From Myxococcales bacterium (lineage in GTDB: Bacteria > Myxococcota_A > Polyangia > Polyangiales > Polyangiaceae), in the NCBI GenBank assembly GCA_903642325.1, contig CAHJWM010000021.1:1-64000 (forward strand): a stretch of 64,000 bases of DNA, written 5' to 3'. Below, in pieces: positions 1 to 8,778 of this stretch; the first letter of the stretch is position 1; every line of letters starts with the position of its first letter. The notes below the pieces were generated by a model. It did not search any database. It was not told the DNA's origin and saw nothing but the letters and a program-made list of their open reading frames with translations. The translations under genes and the position numbers were made by a program.

Positions 1-256
1 GGGGGGAGCCGGCACCGCCGGTGTCGCTGCTGCCACCGATGGGGGCGGCGCCGCCGGAGCTGCTCGCAGTTCCGCCGGCTGCGCTGCCGCCGCTCGCGCC
101 CGGGCTCCCGACAGAGATCGCCGGTTGCCCCGCGCTGCTACTGGACGCACCGGCCGCCCCGGACGAGGGCGCCGGACCACCTTCGGATTGGGCGCTACAC
201 GCCGCCAGGGACGAAAGTGTTAATGCTACGGCGGAAACGATAACCGGTGCTCGCAT
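1..256 (-). CDS. Secreted lipoprotein, N-terminal part only (cut by window edge)
   Basis: The minus strand from 256 opens with an ATG preceded by GGAGG about seven bases upstream. It encodes a short basic start, a hydrophobic stretch and the lipobox LAAC (cysteine at about residue 20), followed by a Gly/Ser/Ala-rich linker. The frame stays open to the window edge, so the catalytic or binding part lies outside. The layout matches the N-termini of the two GH16 lipoproteins further along (30234-31574 and 61342-62763), so a third secreted glycan-active lipoprotein is plausible, but that is inference. The signal peptide and linker are directly visible; function is unknown. It is divergent from the envelope protein starting at 390. 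Confidence 0.75.
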   Translation of the reverse strand, partial: MRAPVIVSAVALTLSSLAACSAQSEGGPAPSSGAAGASSSSAGQPAISVGSPGASGGSAAGGTASSSGGAAPIGGSSDTGGAGSP

Positions 257-389
257 CTCTGGCCTCCAAATGGCGCAGCGCGAAGGCCCGAATGGCGTCG
301 CGACGCAGCCTAGACTTAGCTCCGACGCGTCACTCGTGGTTGGCCACTTCTTCTCGTTCTGATAGTCACTTGCTCGCTTCGAACGCGCC

Positions 390-1508
390 ATGATCTCGCC
401 CCGAGCCAAGCTCGTCATCGCATTGAGTGTCACCTGCCCGAACGCGCTCGCGACAGCACGCGCGGCGAGCGCCCAGGGCGCGGCCGATCCTGGACCTGAG
501 CCTTACTTTTACAAGGGCTATGATTACGGCTCGCAGGCGCTGTACAGCCCGCTATGGGTCTTCCTCAACCGCGGCTATGACGTGCTGCAAGACCGCGCCG
601 GAACCCGCAGCCCTTTTCAGCAAGAATACCGGCAAAACGGCGAGACAGTGGGCAGGAACCTACTCGACCCTTTTCCGGCCGTTGCTCACCGCGGTTTCGG
701 TCGGTTCTTTCGCGAGGAGATCTTCCCCCTCAGCTATACCAGGACCTCCGCCCGGTGGGTGCCCAACTACACCCTGCACTTGATCGGCGGCGGCACGACT
801 TACACCGCGCTGAGTGAATGGTTTACTCAGCATGACGTGCCGGCTCCACGCTTATTTTCCGCCGGCACCTTGCTGGCTTCGGCGTTTTTGAACGAGACGC
901 TCGAAAACAAGGGTGTGGTCGGCGACAATACCGACGCTATCGCGGACTTTTTCTTCTTCGATATCGGCGGCATCATCCTGTTTAGCTTTGACTGGCCGAA
1001 TGAGTTTTTCAGCAAAAGCTTGATCATCGCGGATTGGTCATTGCAGCCGAGCTTCACCTATCCCAATTTCGATCTGCACAATCAGGGCAATTATTTCTCG
1101 GTGAAATTCCCGTTGCCTTTTTATCCGCGCCTGCGGGCTTTCGCGTACATGGGCCTGGGCACGCTGTTCGGGCTCTCCTACGAGCTCGACGAGCAATACT
1201 CGGTCTCGGGAGGGGTAGGAACGATGGCCACACGCCTGTTGCCCACTTCGCAGCGAAATGCCGACAACGACGTCCAATTTGCGGAAAGCGCCGGCGTGTT
1301 CGTCGATCGAAATAACTCGCTGCTGGCGTCTTTCCAGATCACCAACGTGCAGGACTACTTCCTCAAGTTCAACTTGTATCCGAACGTGTTCGTCACGCCG
1401 GAGCTCGGTATGTGGGCGGTGGTCGATAAGAGCGGGCATGCAGCCGCCGGGGTATCGTTCACCCACATGCTGGGCGTTGGCGCGGGCGTGGGCACTCTCA
1501 ATCACTGA
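390..1508 (+). CDS. Predicted outer-membrane/envelope protein
   Basis: A 372-residue protein with an Ala-rich N-terminal signal sequence (about residues 1-30, ending near the ASAQG motif). The mature part is rich in aromatic residues and Gly. It contains FLNRGYDVLQ (about residues 58-67), a hydrophobic central region (SAGTLLASAFLNETLENKG, then DFFFFDIGGIILFSF), and C-terminal alternating amphipathic segments suggestive of beta strands. It resembles conserved uncharacterised outer-membrane proteins; I cannot name a family with certainty. Its last bases overlap the convergent small gene at 1498-1746. An envelope location is inferred from the signal peptide and strand-like C-terminus. Confidence 0.75.
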   Translation: MISPRAKLVIALSVTCPNALATARAASAQGAADPGPEPYFYKGYDYGSQALYSPLWVFLNRGYDVLQDRAGTRSPFQQEYRQNGETVGRNLLDPFPAVAHRGFGRFFREEIFPLSYTRTSARWVPNYTLHLIGGGTTYTALSEWFTQHDVPAPRLFSAGTLLASAFLNETLENKGVVGDNTDAIADFFFFDIGGIILFSFDWPNEFFSKSLIIADWSLQPSFTYPNFDLHNQGNYFSVKFPLPFYPRLRAFAYMGLGTLFGLSYELDEQYSVSGGVGTMATRLLPTSQRNADNDVQFAESAGVFVDRNNSLLASFQITNVQDYFLKFNLYPNVFVTPELGMWAVVDKSGHAAAGVSFTHMLGVGAGVGTLNH

Positions 1509-1746
1509 CCTTCGGTCGCGGCTGCGCAGCGTTCGCCGATTCAGGCGATTCACTCTCGTCCCGCAGCAGCAACGTGGGGCGGCCCTGAACGACTAGCCAT
1601 TCTTGGACGTTCAGCTCGTCGCGGTGCGGGCCCGCATGACCGGCGGGCAGCGAGCAGTGTAGCTCGATCCGCTGGCGAGCCACATGCGTGAAAGTCCCTT
1701 CCATTTCCCGAGTGACCAGCAGAACCCCGCGCGCGTCGCACGACAT
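1498..1746 (-). CDS. Small Cys/His-motif protein
   Basis: An 82-residue protein containing the motif LHCSLPAGHAGPHRDE (about residues 29-44). This C-x-L-P-x-G-H-x-G-P-H pattern recurs in small bacterial proteins and may bind a metal. The C-terminus is polar and looks disordered. It starts 14 bases downstream of the methyltransferase gene (1761-2807) on the same strand, so the two may be cotranscribed. The 3' end overlaps the convergent gene 390-1508 by about 11 bases. The motif is visible; the function is unknown. Confidence 0.55.
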   Translation of the reverse strand: MSCDARGVLLVTREMEGTFTHVARQRIELHCSLPAGHAGPHRDELNVQEWLVVQGRPTLLLRDESESPESANAAQPRPKVSD

Positions 1747-1760
1747 GCGCGCAGCCTAGC

Positions 1761-2807
<1,047 letters not shown>

Positions 2808-2897
2808 GACTTTCAAAGCTTGCCTCGGGGGGCCGCATTGTAAAGGCGTGCCGCGCCGGCTTTTCTTATACAGTCCTCATCCGCCGCGCTGGATGTC

Positions 2898-3377
2898 TCA
2901 TATAATCGTGGCGATAGTGCACTCGCTGACGCCCTGCGGCGTACGCAGGTCGACATCGTCGCCAGGCCGTTTGCCAATCAGCGCCCGCCCGACCGGTGAT
3001 TGCGGAGTAACGACGCGCACTTCCGCTTCTGGAAGTCGTAGTCGCAGACCGCCGCCGGCGGGCGCCAAAAAATAATACGCGGTGTCGTGCATGCCTTCGA
3101 CGGCCACGAGCGCGCCGAGCGCGGCGGGGCGGTTGCCCGAAAAGTCGCTCAGTTCGAGCGCCTTGAGCTGATTCAGAGCGCTCTGCAACTCGACCACGCG
3201 CTGGGCCTGACCGCGCGCCAAGTAGCTTTGCTCGAGCGCGCGGGTGTCTTTGTCGTTCTCCGGTTTATTTTCTTCGTGCGTAGCGCCGTCCACCACCGCG
3301 CGCTGGGCCGCGCTCATGGTTTGCAGATCTGCGCTCACGTGCTCCAAGAGCAACCTCAAAATTTCAGATTTGTTCAT
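2898..3377 (-). CDS. GreA/GreB-family transcript cleavage factor
   Basis: A 159-residue protein with a helical N-terminal region (Glu/Gln/Arg-rich, consistent with a short coiled coil, about residues 5-75) and a C-terminal Gre-type domain. That domain ends with SPVGRALIGKRPGDDVDLRT and a short beta strand, the signature of GreA/GreB/Rnk FKBP-like domains. Gre proteins bind the RNA polymerase secondary channel and stimulate cleavage of backtracked RNA. The frame extends upstream to 3671, but the start at 3377 (MNKSEIL) is preferred because the upstream part is not Gre-like and would overlap the divergent acyl-CoA-binding gene. Whether it is a true Gre factor or a Gre-like regulator is open. 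Confidence 0.8.
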   Translation of the reverse strand: MNKSEILRLLLEHVSADLQTMSAAQRAVVDGATHEENKPENDKDTRALEQSYLARGQAQRVVELQSALNQLKALELSDFSGNRPAALGALVAVEGMHDTAYYFLAPAGGGLRLRLPEAEVRVVTPQSPVGRALIGKRPGDDVDLRTPQGVSECTIATII

Positions 3378-3566
3378 CGGCGCCGGCACGATGGCAACTT
3401 CTAGCAGTCTGTCCGTCTGCTCGCGACCGGCAACGGTTTCATCGGAAACACATTCAGCCCGGGGTCGGCTCTGGCTCGTCCTGTCACTCCGCTCTGATGC
3501 GCGACTCAGCCGGCACGATCCGCCGCAAGGGTCGCCTTTCTCCGTCACCTCCGTTAGGCTTGGGCC

Positions 3567-3830
3567 ATGGCATTGCCCGACGACTTTTCCGCAGCGCAGC
3601 TGAGGGTGAAACAACTTCCTCACACGCCGGCAAGCGATGAGCTGCTCGAGCTGTACGCTTATTACAAGCAAGCCACCACGGGCGACGTCACGGGCGACCG
3701 CCCGGGCATGCTCGACTTCAAAGGCCGCGCGAAGTTCGACGCCTGGAGCGCGCGCAAGGGGCTGAACGCGGATCGAGCGATGATTGCGTATGTCGCGCTG
3801 GTCGAAAAACTAATCGCCAAATACCCCTGA
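3567..3830 (+). CDS. Acyl-CoA-binding protein (ACBP)
   Basis: An 87-residue protein that matches ACBP over its full length. It has an N-terminal helix with FSAAQLRVKQLP, then ELLELYAYYKQATTGDV, PGMLDFKGRAKFDAWSARKGL and a C-terminal helix ending VEKLIAKYP. The YKQAT-x-GD and K-x-K-x(2)-W features are the ligand-binding hallmark of the four-helix ACBP fold. The protein binds medium- and long-chain acyl-CoA esters in the cytosol. ACBP is nearly universal in eukaryotes and patchy in bacteria, where Myxococcota are among the carriers. It is divergent from the Gre-like gene, with about 190 bases between starts. Confidence 0.92.
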   Translation: MALPDDFSAAQLRVKQLPHTPASDELLELYAYYKQATTGDVTGDRPGMLDFKGRAKFDAWSARKGLNADRAMIAYVALVEKLIAKYP

Positions 3831-4085
3831 CTCAGCGCAGTGGCGGTGCCGAGGCCGGTCGTTCGACGCACGGCGAGGCACTGTCGACGTGGCATCCCGA
3901 GGGCGCTCAGTTTGGAGGTGCCGCCGAGGATTCGCTCGGCATGATCCGAGACAACTAACCGAGTCGCGGCTGAGAGTGCGTGGCCAAAGCGGCGGCCGTG
4001 AGCTCTGACATTACGTGTCCGAGGCGGGTCAACAAGCGATGGATTTCCGAGCGGTCACGGTGATACATCTTGCCGAGTGGAGACA
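3831..4085. other. Intergenic region before the restriction-modification pair
   Basis: About 250 bases between the acyl-CoA-binding gene and the DNA methyltransferase. No convincing gene, RNA or terminator was seen. It presumably carries the promoter of the methyltransferase gene, but no clear -35/-10 pair could be assigned. Confidence 0.4.
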
Positions 4086-4832
4086 GTGGCTAACCTCGAG
4101 CTCGCCCAGCTGGACGCGGTAGAGTGGTTGAAGAGCTTGCCCAGCGCCTCGGTGGACCTGCTCATCACTGACCCGCCGTACGAGTCGCTCGAAAAACATC
4201 GTGCGGTGGGCACCACCACGCGACTCAAGGTCAGTGCCGGTTCCAGTAATCCTTGGTTCACGGTTTTCCCGAATGCGCGCTTCGCGGAACTGTTTAGCGA
4301 AGTCTACCGCGTGCTCGAGCGCAACTCGCATTTTTATTTGATGTGCGATCAGGAGACCGCCTTCGTAGCCAAGCCCATTGCGGAGAACGCAGGCTTCAAA
4401 TTTTGGAAGCCGCTGATTTGGGACAAATGCACGATCGGCATGGGCTACCATTACCGCGCTCGCTACGAATTCGTGCTCTTCTTCGAGAAGGGCAAGCGCA
4501 AGCTGAATGACCTAGGAATCGCGGACGTGCTCACCGCGCCGCGAGTACGTGGCGGCTATCCTGCTGAAAAACCGGTGGCACTGAGCGAAACGCTAATCCT
4601 GCAGAGCAGCTCCGCGGGAGGGCTCGTCGTTGATCCGTTCATGGGCTCCGGCTCGGTCGGCGTCGCGGCATTGAAGCTCTCGCGGCGCTTCGCTGGCAAT
4701 GACGTTTCGGATTCCTCGCTCGCCCACGCCCGAGCGCGCTTTGCGCAGGTCGGCGGGCACGAAGGCCGGCTGTTCGCTGCGGCCGACGCGGACCCGGCCG
4801 GGCAGCGGCGCCTCGCGTTGGTCCGCCCATGA
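4086..4832 (+). CDS. Site-specific DNA methyltransferase (N4-cytosine or N6-adenine)
   Basis: A 248-residue modification enzyme with the catalytic motif IV, LLITDPPYES, near the N-terminus and the SAM-binding motif I, VVDPFMGSGSVGVAALKL, near the C-terminus. This order (IV before I) is the beta class. The DPPY tetrad transfers a methyl group to an exocyclic amino group. The intervening region, with YHYRARYEFVLFFEKG, belongs to the family core. A GTG at 4086 is used; a GTG at 4077 is an alternative. The stop overlaps the next ATG (ATGA, 4829-4832), coupling it to a PD-(D/E)XK protein, so it is read as the M gene of a type II restriction-modification system. The recognition sequence is unknown. 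Confidence 0.87.
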   Translation: MANLELAQLDAVEWLKSLPSASVDLLITDPPYESLEKHRAVGTTTRLKVSAGSSNPWFTVFPNARFAELFSEVYRVLERNSHFYLMCDQETAFVAKPIAENAGFKFWKPLIWDKCTIGMGYHYRARYEFVLFFEKGKRKLNDLGIADVLTAPRVRGGYPAEKPVALSETLILQSSSAGGLVVDPFMGSGSVGVAALKLSRRFAGNDVSDSSLAHARARFAQVGGHEGRLFAAADADPAGQRRLALVRP

Positions 4833-5350
4833 CGGGCAACGAGTACGCGGACTTGATCGCCGCCTATTTGGTCAAAAATTTCTCGGCTCGCGGCATCGCC
4901 GTGTACCGGGAGATTTCGTTGGGCAAAACGATCATCGGCAAAAACCGGCACGTGGACATCTTCGTGCTGCACACATCAACGGATAACGCCTTGGCCATCG
5001 AGTGCAAATTTCAGGACAGCGCTGGCACCGTTGATGAAAAAATTCCTTACGCTATCCAAGATATGAACGCGATGGGCATGGCCGTCTGCTTGGCTTACGC
5101 GGGCAATGGGTTCTCGGAAGGCATCCTGCATATGCTAGCGGGCTGTCCGATCGCCGCCGCCTGCCTGCCTCCGCCCACGCTCGAGCCCACGCGCGACACA
5201 CGTGAGCTGGATGTTGCCGTCGCCATGGCCTTCAAGTGGTGGGATTTGGCGCTGCAAAATCGCAAGCCATTCGTGCTGCCATCCCTCGCGCCGGTACACG
5301 CCACCCCGATCGGTCCCGCCCACGGTGGTGGAACTGACAGTCTCAAGTAA
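4829..5350 (+). CDS. PD-(D/E)XK nuclease-like protein, probable restriction endonuclease
   Basis: A 173-residue protein with the nuclease core signature: HVDIFVL (Asp43) on one strand, then ALAIECKFQ (Glu58, Lys60) on the next, followed by a helix (DEKIPYAIQDMNAM). This D...E-x-K arrangement with a hydrophobic strand context is typical of PD-(D/E)XK nucleases. The start codon overlaps the stop of the methyltransferase gene, which makes a cognate type II endonuclease the best reading. The C-terminal third (from LPPPTLEPTRD onward) has no recognised motif. Activity and target are inferred. A Vsr or Holliday-type role is less likely given the coupling to a methylase. Confidence 0.75.
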   Translation: MTGNEYADLIAAYLVKNFSARGIAVYREISLGKTIIGKNRHVDIFVLHTSTDNALAIECKFQDSAGTVDEKIPYAIQDMNAMGMAVCLAYAGNGFSEGILHMLAGCPIAAACLPPPTLEPTRDTRELDVAVAMAFKWWDLALQNRKPFVLPSLAPVHATPIGPAHGGGTDSLK

Positions 5351-5362
5351 CGTCTTCTCGGC

Positions 5363-5713
5363 TCAGCGCACCAGCACGCGCGCGTACAGCATCGCGAACC
5401 GCACTTCGCTCACATCTAGCCCGGAATGCTTGGCTATCTCGAGCACGGTTGGCCGTCTGCCGCTGAGGGCGGAGAAACTGCGGACCGTGGCGAGGACCTG
5501 CTTCAGTGCGGCAGGCGGGTTCTTCGGTTCGTTCTCGATCCGGTGACCGGCCTTCTCCAACTCGTCGAATATGGCCTCGATGTCGGACAAGGTAACCGGC
5601 GACGCGCCGATGGCATCGGCGACGGAGTCGAGTGAAACGGCATTTGCGTCGCCCGCGCCTCTCACCAAGAGTGCTCGAACGATCGCCGCCGCGATGGGGC
5701 TAGTGCCGCGCAT
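5363..5713 (-). CDS. Small protein resembling sigma-70 regions 1.1 and 3
   Basis: A 116-residue protein in two parts. Residues ~25-62 (VSLDSVADAIG, then SDIEAIFDELEKAGHRI) resemble sigma-70 region 1.1, the acidic autoinhibitory domain that occupies the RNA polymerase channel. Residues ~80-116 (LSGRRPTVLEIAKHSGLDVSEVR) resemble sigma region 3, with its GRRPT-x-x-EIA pattern. There is no region 2 or region 4, so it cannot be a complete sigma factor. It lies 12 bases from, and convergent with, the restriction gene. The domain resemblance is from pattern; a role as RNA polymerase regulator is speculation. A plain winged-helix DNA-binding protein is the alternative. Confidence 0.55.
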   Translation of the reverse strand: MRGTSPIAAAIVRALLVRGAGDANAVSLDSVADAIGASPVTLSDIEAIFDELEKAGHRIENEPKNPPAALKQVLATVRSFSALSGRRPTVLEIAKHSGLDVSEVRFAMLYARVLVR

Positions 5714-5902
5714 CTGAGCTCACGCGAAATACCTCGGCGATGCGCGGGCCTTGCAGCGCGCAAAGCAGGCGTAGGGTTCCGGGGCGAAAGCCTTGGTAAG
5801 ACAGCCGAGTGCACCGCGCACCGCGAAGCGACCCTTGCTTGCGCGCGCGCCGCCTGAAAGAAGCTCAGAACTGCTGACGCGTGCCAACTCCGATTCCAGC
5901 GC

Positions 5903-6286
5903 TCAAGTGTAGCTCGCGATGCCAGTGTAATGAAGAATCCGAACACACAGCCCTGAGCCCTGCGACCCTTGGCAGGCATCGGTGCCCTGGAATTTAGTCT
6001 CGCCCGAGCGCAGCGAGCGCATCACGTCTCGGGTAATGTCATGGCCGCCGTCTTTGCAGCGCGTGTCGCCACACGGCACCATGAACAAAGCCGGGGCGCT
6101 CGCGACGACGATGTGCCGGATGTGATTCTGTTCCGGGCGGCGAGAGGTGCCCTCATGCTCTTCCAGTTCCAGCTTGAGCGTCGCGAGCTTCGGCACTTCC
6201 ACCGCTAATCGCGGAGCGGCGTTCTCCAGCTCGCGGCGAGCCTGCGCGCGTTCGGCGGCTTCGGTCTTCTTCTTATAGTAATTCAT
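5903..6286 (-). CDS. Conserved-type hypothetical protein with Cys cluster
   Basis: A 127-residue protein. The first ~50 residues are charged and helical (MNYYKKKTEAAERAQARRE onward). The rest contains IRHIVVASAPALFMVPCGDTRC, KDGGHDITRDVMRSL and DACQGSQGSGLC, giving four cysteines plus a His-Asp pair that could bind metal or form disulphides. No family was recognised. The start at 6286 (MNYYKK) is preferred over the longer frame from 6349, whose extra residues are Arg/Ala-rich and unlike a protein start. There is no signal peptide, so it is probably cytoplasmic. It may share a promoter with nothing else; the next gene on this strand begins 190 bases downstream. Confidence 0.6.
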   Translation of the reverse strand: MNYYKKKTEAAERAQARRELENAAPRLAVEVPKLATLKLELEEHEGTSRRPEQNHIRHIVVASAPALFMVPCGDTRCKDGGHDITRDVMRSLRSGETKFQGTDACQGSQGSGLCVRILHYTGIASYT

Positions 6287-6496
6287 CGAGCGAGTGGACC
6301 GTAGCGCGCCTCCGCACCTAAGTGCCGAAAAAAAACGGCGCGCGGCCAAACCGCATAATTTGCCTTAAGATGTGCCTTTTTGTGCCGCAAACGAGCCCCA
6401 ACGTCAGCGCCGCAGCCCAAATGCGCGAGATGACGAGGCGATGACATGGTTAAGCGTCAGGAAGAGCGACCGTTCTAAGCCGCGGAGACTTAGACG

Positions 6497-7204
6497 ATGC
6501 CTTCCGACGACTGCTTGCACTCATTGACCATGGATTTCGAATTCGCGCCGACATCGGTTCGGCCCGCATTCGTGTTCGAGCCGGCGGAGCTCGCTCGCAT
6601 CGCGCAACGGGCCGGAAGTGATGGGCTGCCATTGCTCGTGTTGTGTACCCCGACGCTGCTGCACCTGGTGTCGACCAACAAAAGTCATGTGCGCGCATTT
6701 CGTCCCGTGCTCGCTCGGATTCACGAGCGAGCGCGCAACGCCGAAGGCTGGGGGGCGCTGCCGGTGCGCATTGCCCGCGGTTCGGAATCGGCCCGCCAGC
6801 TCCTCAGACACGCCATCCCGAACGCGCCCACCGAGCCCGGCGTTCGGCAATTCGCCGCCGTCCTTCGCGCGGCCGCCATGTTGTCTCAGAGGGCCGGGGC
6901 CTTCAGTGCCGAGCTGGGCGCGCTGCTGCGTATGATCGAGCAAACCGTGAGCCGCGTGTGTGACGAGACCGGCCTGGGCCGGTTCGGTTCCGGCTCCGCC
7001 GAGCTCGAGCTCGAACTCGAAACGCTAGTCGCTCAGCGCATCATCGAGGAGGAGTTGGTCGCTTGGCAGGCTTGCTACCCCGCGCTTCGTTCCTCCCGGC
7101 ACCCGATCTCCAACGCGGGCATCGGGGCGTTCGAGGCCGAAGAGCCGCACAGTGGCATTCGACTCCCTGCCCGCAGCGTGCTCAGCAAGCTCCGCGCCGT
7201 ATAA
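6497..7204 (+). CDS. Hypothetical protein, 235 residues
   Basis: An uncharacterised protein of 235 residues. It is Ala/Arg/Glu-rich and mostly helical, with a hydrophobic strand-like stretch LPLLVLCTPTLLHLV (about residues 44-58) and a helical run AELELELETLVAQRIIEEELVAW near residues 168-190. There is no signal peptide, membrane segment or catalytic motif that I recognise. GC-rich third positions match the neighbours, supporting real coding. An ATG at 6530 (MDFEFAP) is an alternative start. It stands alone between two non-coding gaps. Confidence 0.6.
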   Translation: MPSDDCLHSLTMDFEFAPTSVRPAFVFEPAELARIAQRAGSDGLPLLVLCTPTLLHLVSTNKSHVRAFRPVLARIHERARNAEGWGALPVRIARGSESARQLLRHAIPNAPTEPGVRQFAAVLRAAAMLSQRAGAFSAELGALLRMIEQTVSRVCDETGLGRFGSGSAELELELETLVAQRIIEEELVAWQACYPALRSSRHPISNAGIGAFEAEEPHSGIRLPARSVLSKLRAV

Positions 7205-7480
7205 AGCGGTCGCCCTGGCAGACGGCTCGTCGCGGGAAGTGACCGGCTATCGCGCGCTCAACCGTACGAGTGATTGCGCGGTTGCCTGCGCCCGGAGCGT
7301 CGCCGGCTCACGCTCCTCGCGGCAGATCCGCGCGCCGCGAGGTTTTACACTACCAACAACCTCCCGCTGAGTTACGGAGCACGAGCCAAAGAGCGGTCTA
7401 GTCGAAAGCGTCGCGGGCCAGCGTGAAGTCTCCAGGAAACGCGCAGGAAAAGCGGCCTATGCTCGAATGTCTCTAACCGC
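7205..7480. other. Intergenic region, nothing recognised
   Basis: About 276 bases between two uncharacterised genes. It has lower coding character than its flanks. No tRNA, terminator or repeat was found. Confidence 0.4.
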
Positions 7481-8092
7481 GTGATCGCCAAGGCCGACCC
7501 GAGTTCTCGACGGGCTGATGACGTGTCAGGTGTAAGGATTACTCCCACTGCGGATGCGACGCATATCGTAGAGCTCTGGGATACCATGCCGGTCGGCTGG
7601 CTCAGTAACTTCACGCGCGCCACCAGTCGTTTGAGCTTGGACATCGTTCGCGGAGCCGCGCGGCGCAACGCCGAACGTGGTTGGTCCGCCAAGTTCGAGT
7701 TACGGGGAGCCGTTGGCGCGGAGCTCGAGCAGATCGACTTTCTGGCGCTCACGCGAGATACGAGACAGGCAACGTCGGTCCCGGGTCTCGAGCTGCAAAG
7801 CTTCGAACTTTCTCGTTCTAGCGAGCGCGAAGCGTTGCTTCTCCAGATCCAGGCTCTGGATCAGGTTGGTTTTTTGGCGGCTCTACTTGCCCACCTAGCT
7901 GGCTTCGTCCTGTTCCCCGAAGAGATTAGGATCGAGACATCTCAACACGAGGCTAGGGACACCCTTTGGCTCTGCAGTGTCGCGCGACAGATTCCACCTT
8001 TGGAAATAGAGTTGGCGCTGCGTGCTTCTCTGCGCGCGTGCACCCGTGCTCCCCTGTCGTTACCTCGACCTAACGCCGTGTCCACGAAATAA
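7481..8092 (+). CDS. Hypothetical protein with an ACT-like C-terminal half
   Basis: A 203-residue protein. Residues ~120-165 (IQALDQVGFLAALLAHLAGFVLF, then EEIRIETSQHEARDTLWLC) follow the ACT-domain pattern: D-x-x-G-(F/L)-L, a helix, then a strand with I-x-T and R-D-x-(F/L). ACT domains bind small ligands such as amino acids. The N-terminal half (TPTADATHIVELWDTMPVGWL onward) may be a second, more divergent copy. No enzyme domain is attached, so a ligand-sensing regulatory role is only a guess. The start at 7481 is not supported by a clear ribosome site. Confidence 0.55.
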   Translation: MIAKADPSSRRADDVSGVRITPTADATHIVELWDTMPVGWLSNFTRATSRLSLDIVRGAARRNAERGWSAKFELRGAVGAELEQIDFLALTRDTRQATSVPGLELQSFELSRSSEREALLLQIQALDQVGFLAALLAHLAGFVLFPEEIRIETSQHEARDTLWLCSVARQIPPLEIELALRASLRACTRAPLSLPRPNAVSTK

Positions 8093-8263
8093 CCATCGCT
8101 TCGACGAAGCGAGTTAGGGATCCGGCCCACGGCATTAGGCGCGCTCGAAGTGGGCGTATGTCGTCAGAGGTGGCACGAGCGTGGATGCCCAGCCTCAACT
8201 CGCGAAGCGCCGGTCCGTTTGGAGGAGGATGCGGTTTCACCGAATCTGGCCGTTGGATTGAGC

Positions 8264-8764
8264 ATGGTCGCCAGGCAGCGCGCTTTCGCCGCCCTCGCAT
8301 TGTTCGGGATGGTACTGGCCCTACCACGGGTCGAACGCGTTGCGCGCGCGTCGAGCCAGGTAGTGTTGGCGGTAGTCGTAGCGCGTGGCTCGGCCGTGCA
8401 AAACGTTCGGCTTGAAGAGCTTAAGCGCATCTTCACCAACGAGGGGGACCGCGACGCCCTCGGGCAGCGCTACGCGCCGGTCAATCACGCACCGCGCACT
8501 ACGGACCGGGCCGCCTTCGACGCGATCGTCCTCGGAATGTCCGCAGAAGAGGTAAGCCAGTTTTGGATCGAACGCAGGATTCGCGGTTCCCCGCGGCCGC
8601 CGCGGTCGGTGGATTCGATCTCACTGCTGTTACGCCTGATCGCTCGCCTGCCGGGTGGCATGACCTACGCCCGCCCGGCTCAGCTCACGGGCGCCGTGCG
8701 CGCGGTTCGCGTAAACGGTAAGCTACCGGGCGACCCAGACTATCCGCTGATATTTTGCGAATAA
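8264..8764 (+). CDS. PstS-like periplasmic substrate-binding protein, short form
   Basis: A 166-residue exported protein. It starts MVARQRAFAALALFGMVLALP, a typical signal sequence. The mature part VVVARGSAVQNVRLEELKRIF, RYAPVNHAPRTTDRAAFDAIVLGMSAEEVSQFW and PGGMTYARPAQL follows the pattern of half-length phosphate-binding PstS-like proteins (periplasmic-binding superfamily), which carry the x-R-x-x-x-S/T-F segment. It is too short to be a full two-lobe binding protein, and no ABC transporter genes adjoin. The ATG at 8264 is chosen because the signal sequence begins there; the frame runs upstream to 8150. The ligand is unknown. Confidence 0.65.
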   Translation: MVARQRAFAALALFGMVLALPRVERVARASSQVVLAVVVARGSAVQNVRLEELKRIFTNEGDRDALGQRYAPVNHAPRTTDRAAFDAIVLGMSAEEVSQFWIERRIRGSPRPPRSVDSISLLLRLIARLPGGMTYARPAQLTGAVRAVRVNGKLPGDPDYPLIFCE

Positions 8765-8778
8765 GAGCGTGGCAGCGC

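Noticed and set aside
21-362. + strand frame at the window start
   Set aside because: Pro/Ala-rich antisense of a lipoprotein signal and Ser/Gly linker that starts at 256 on the minus strand with a GGAGG site.
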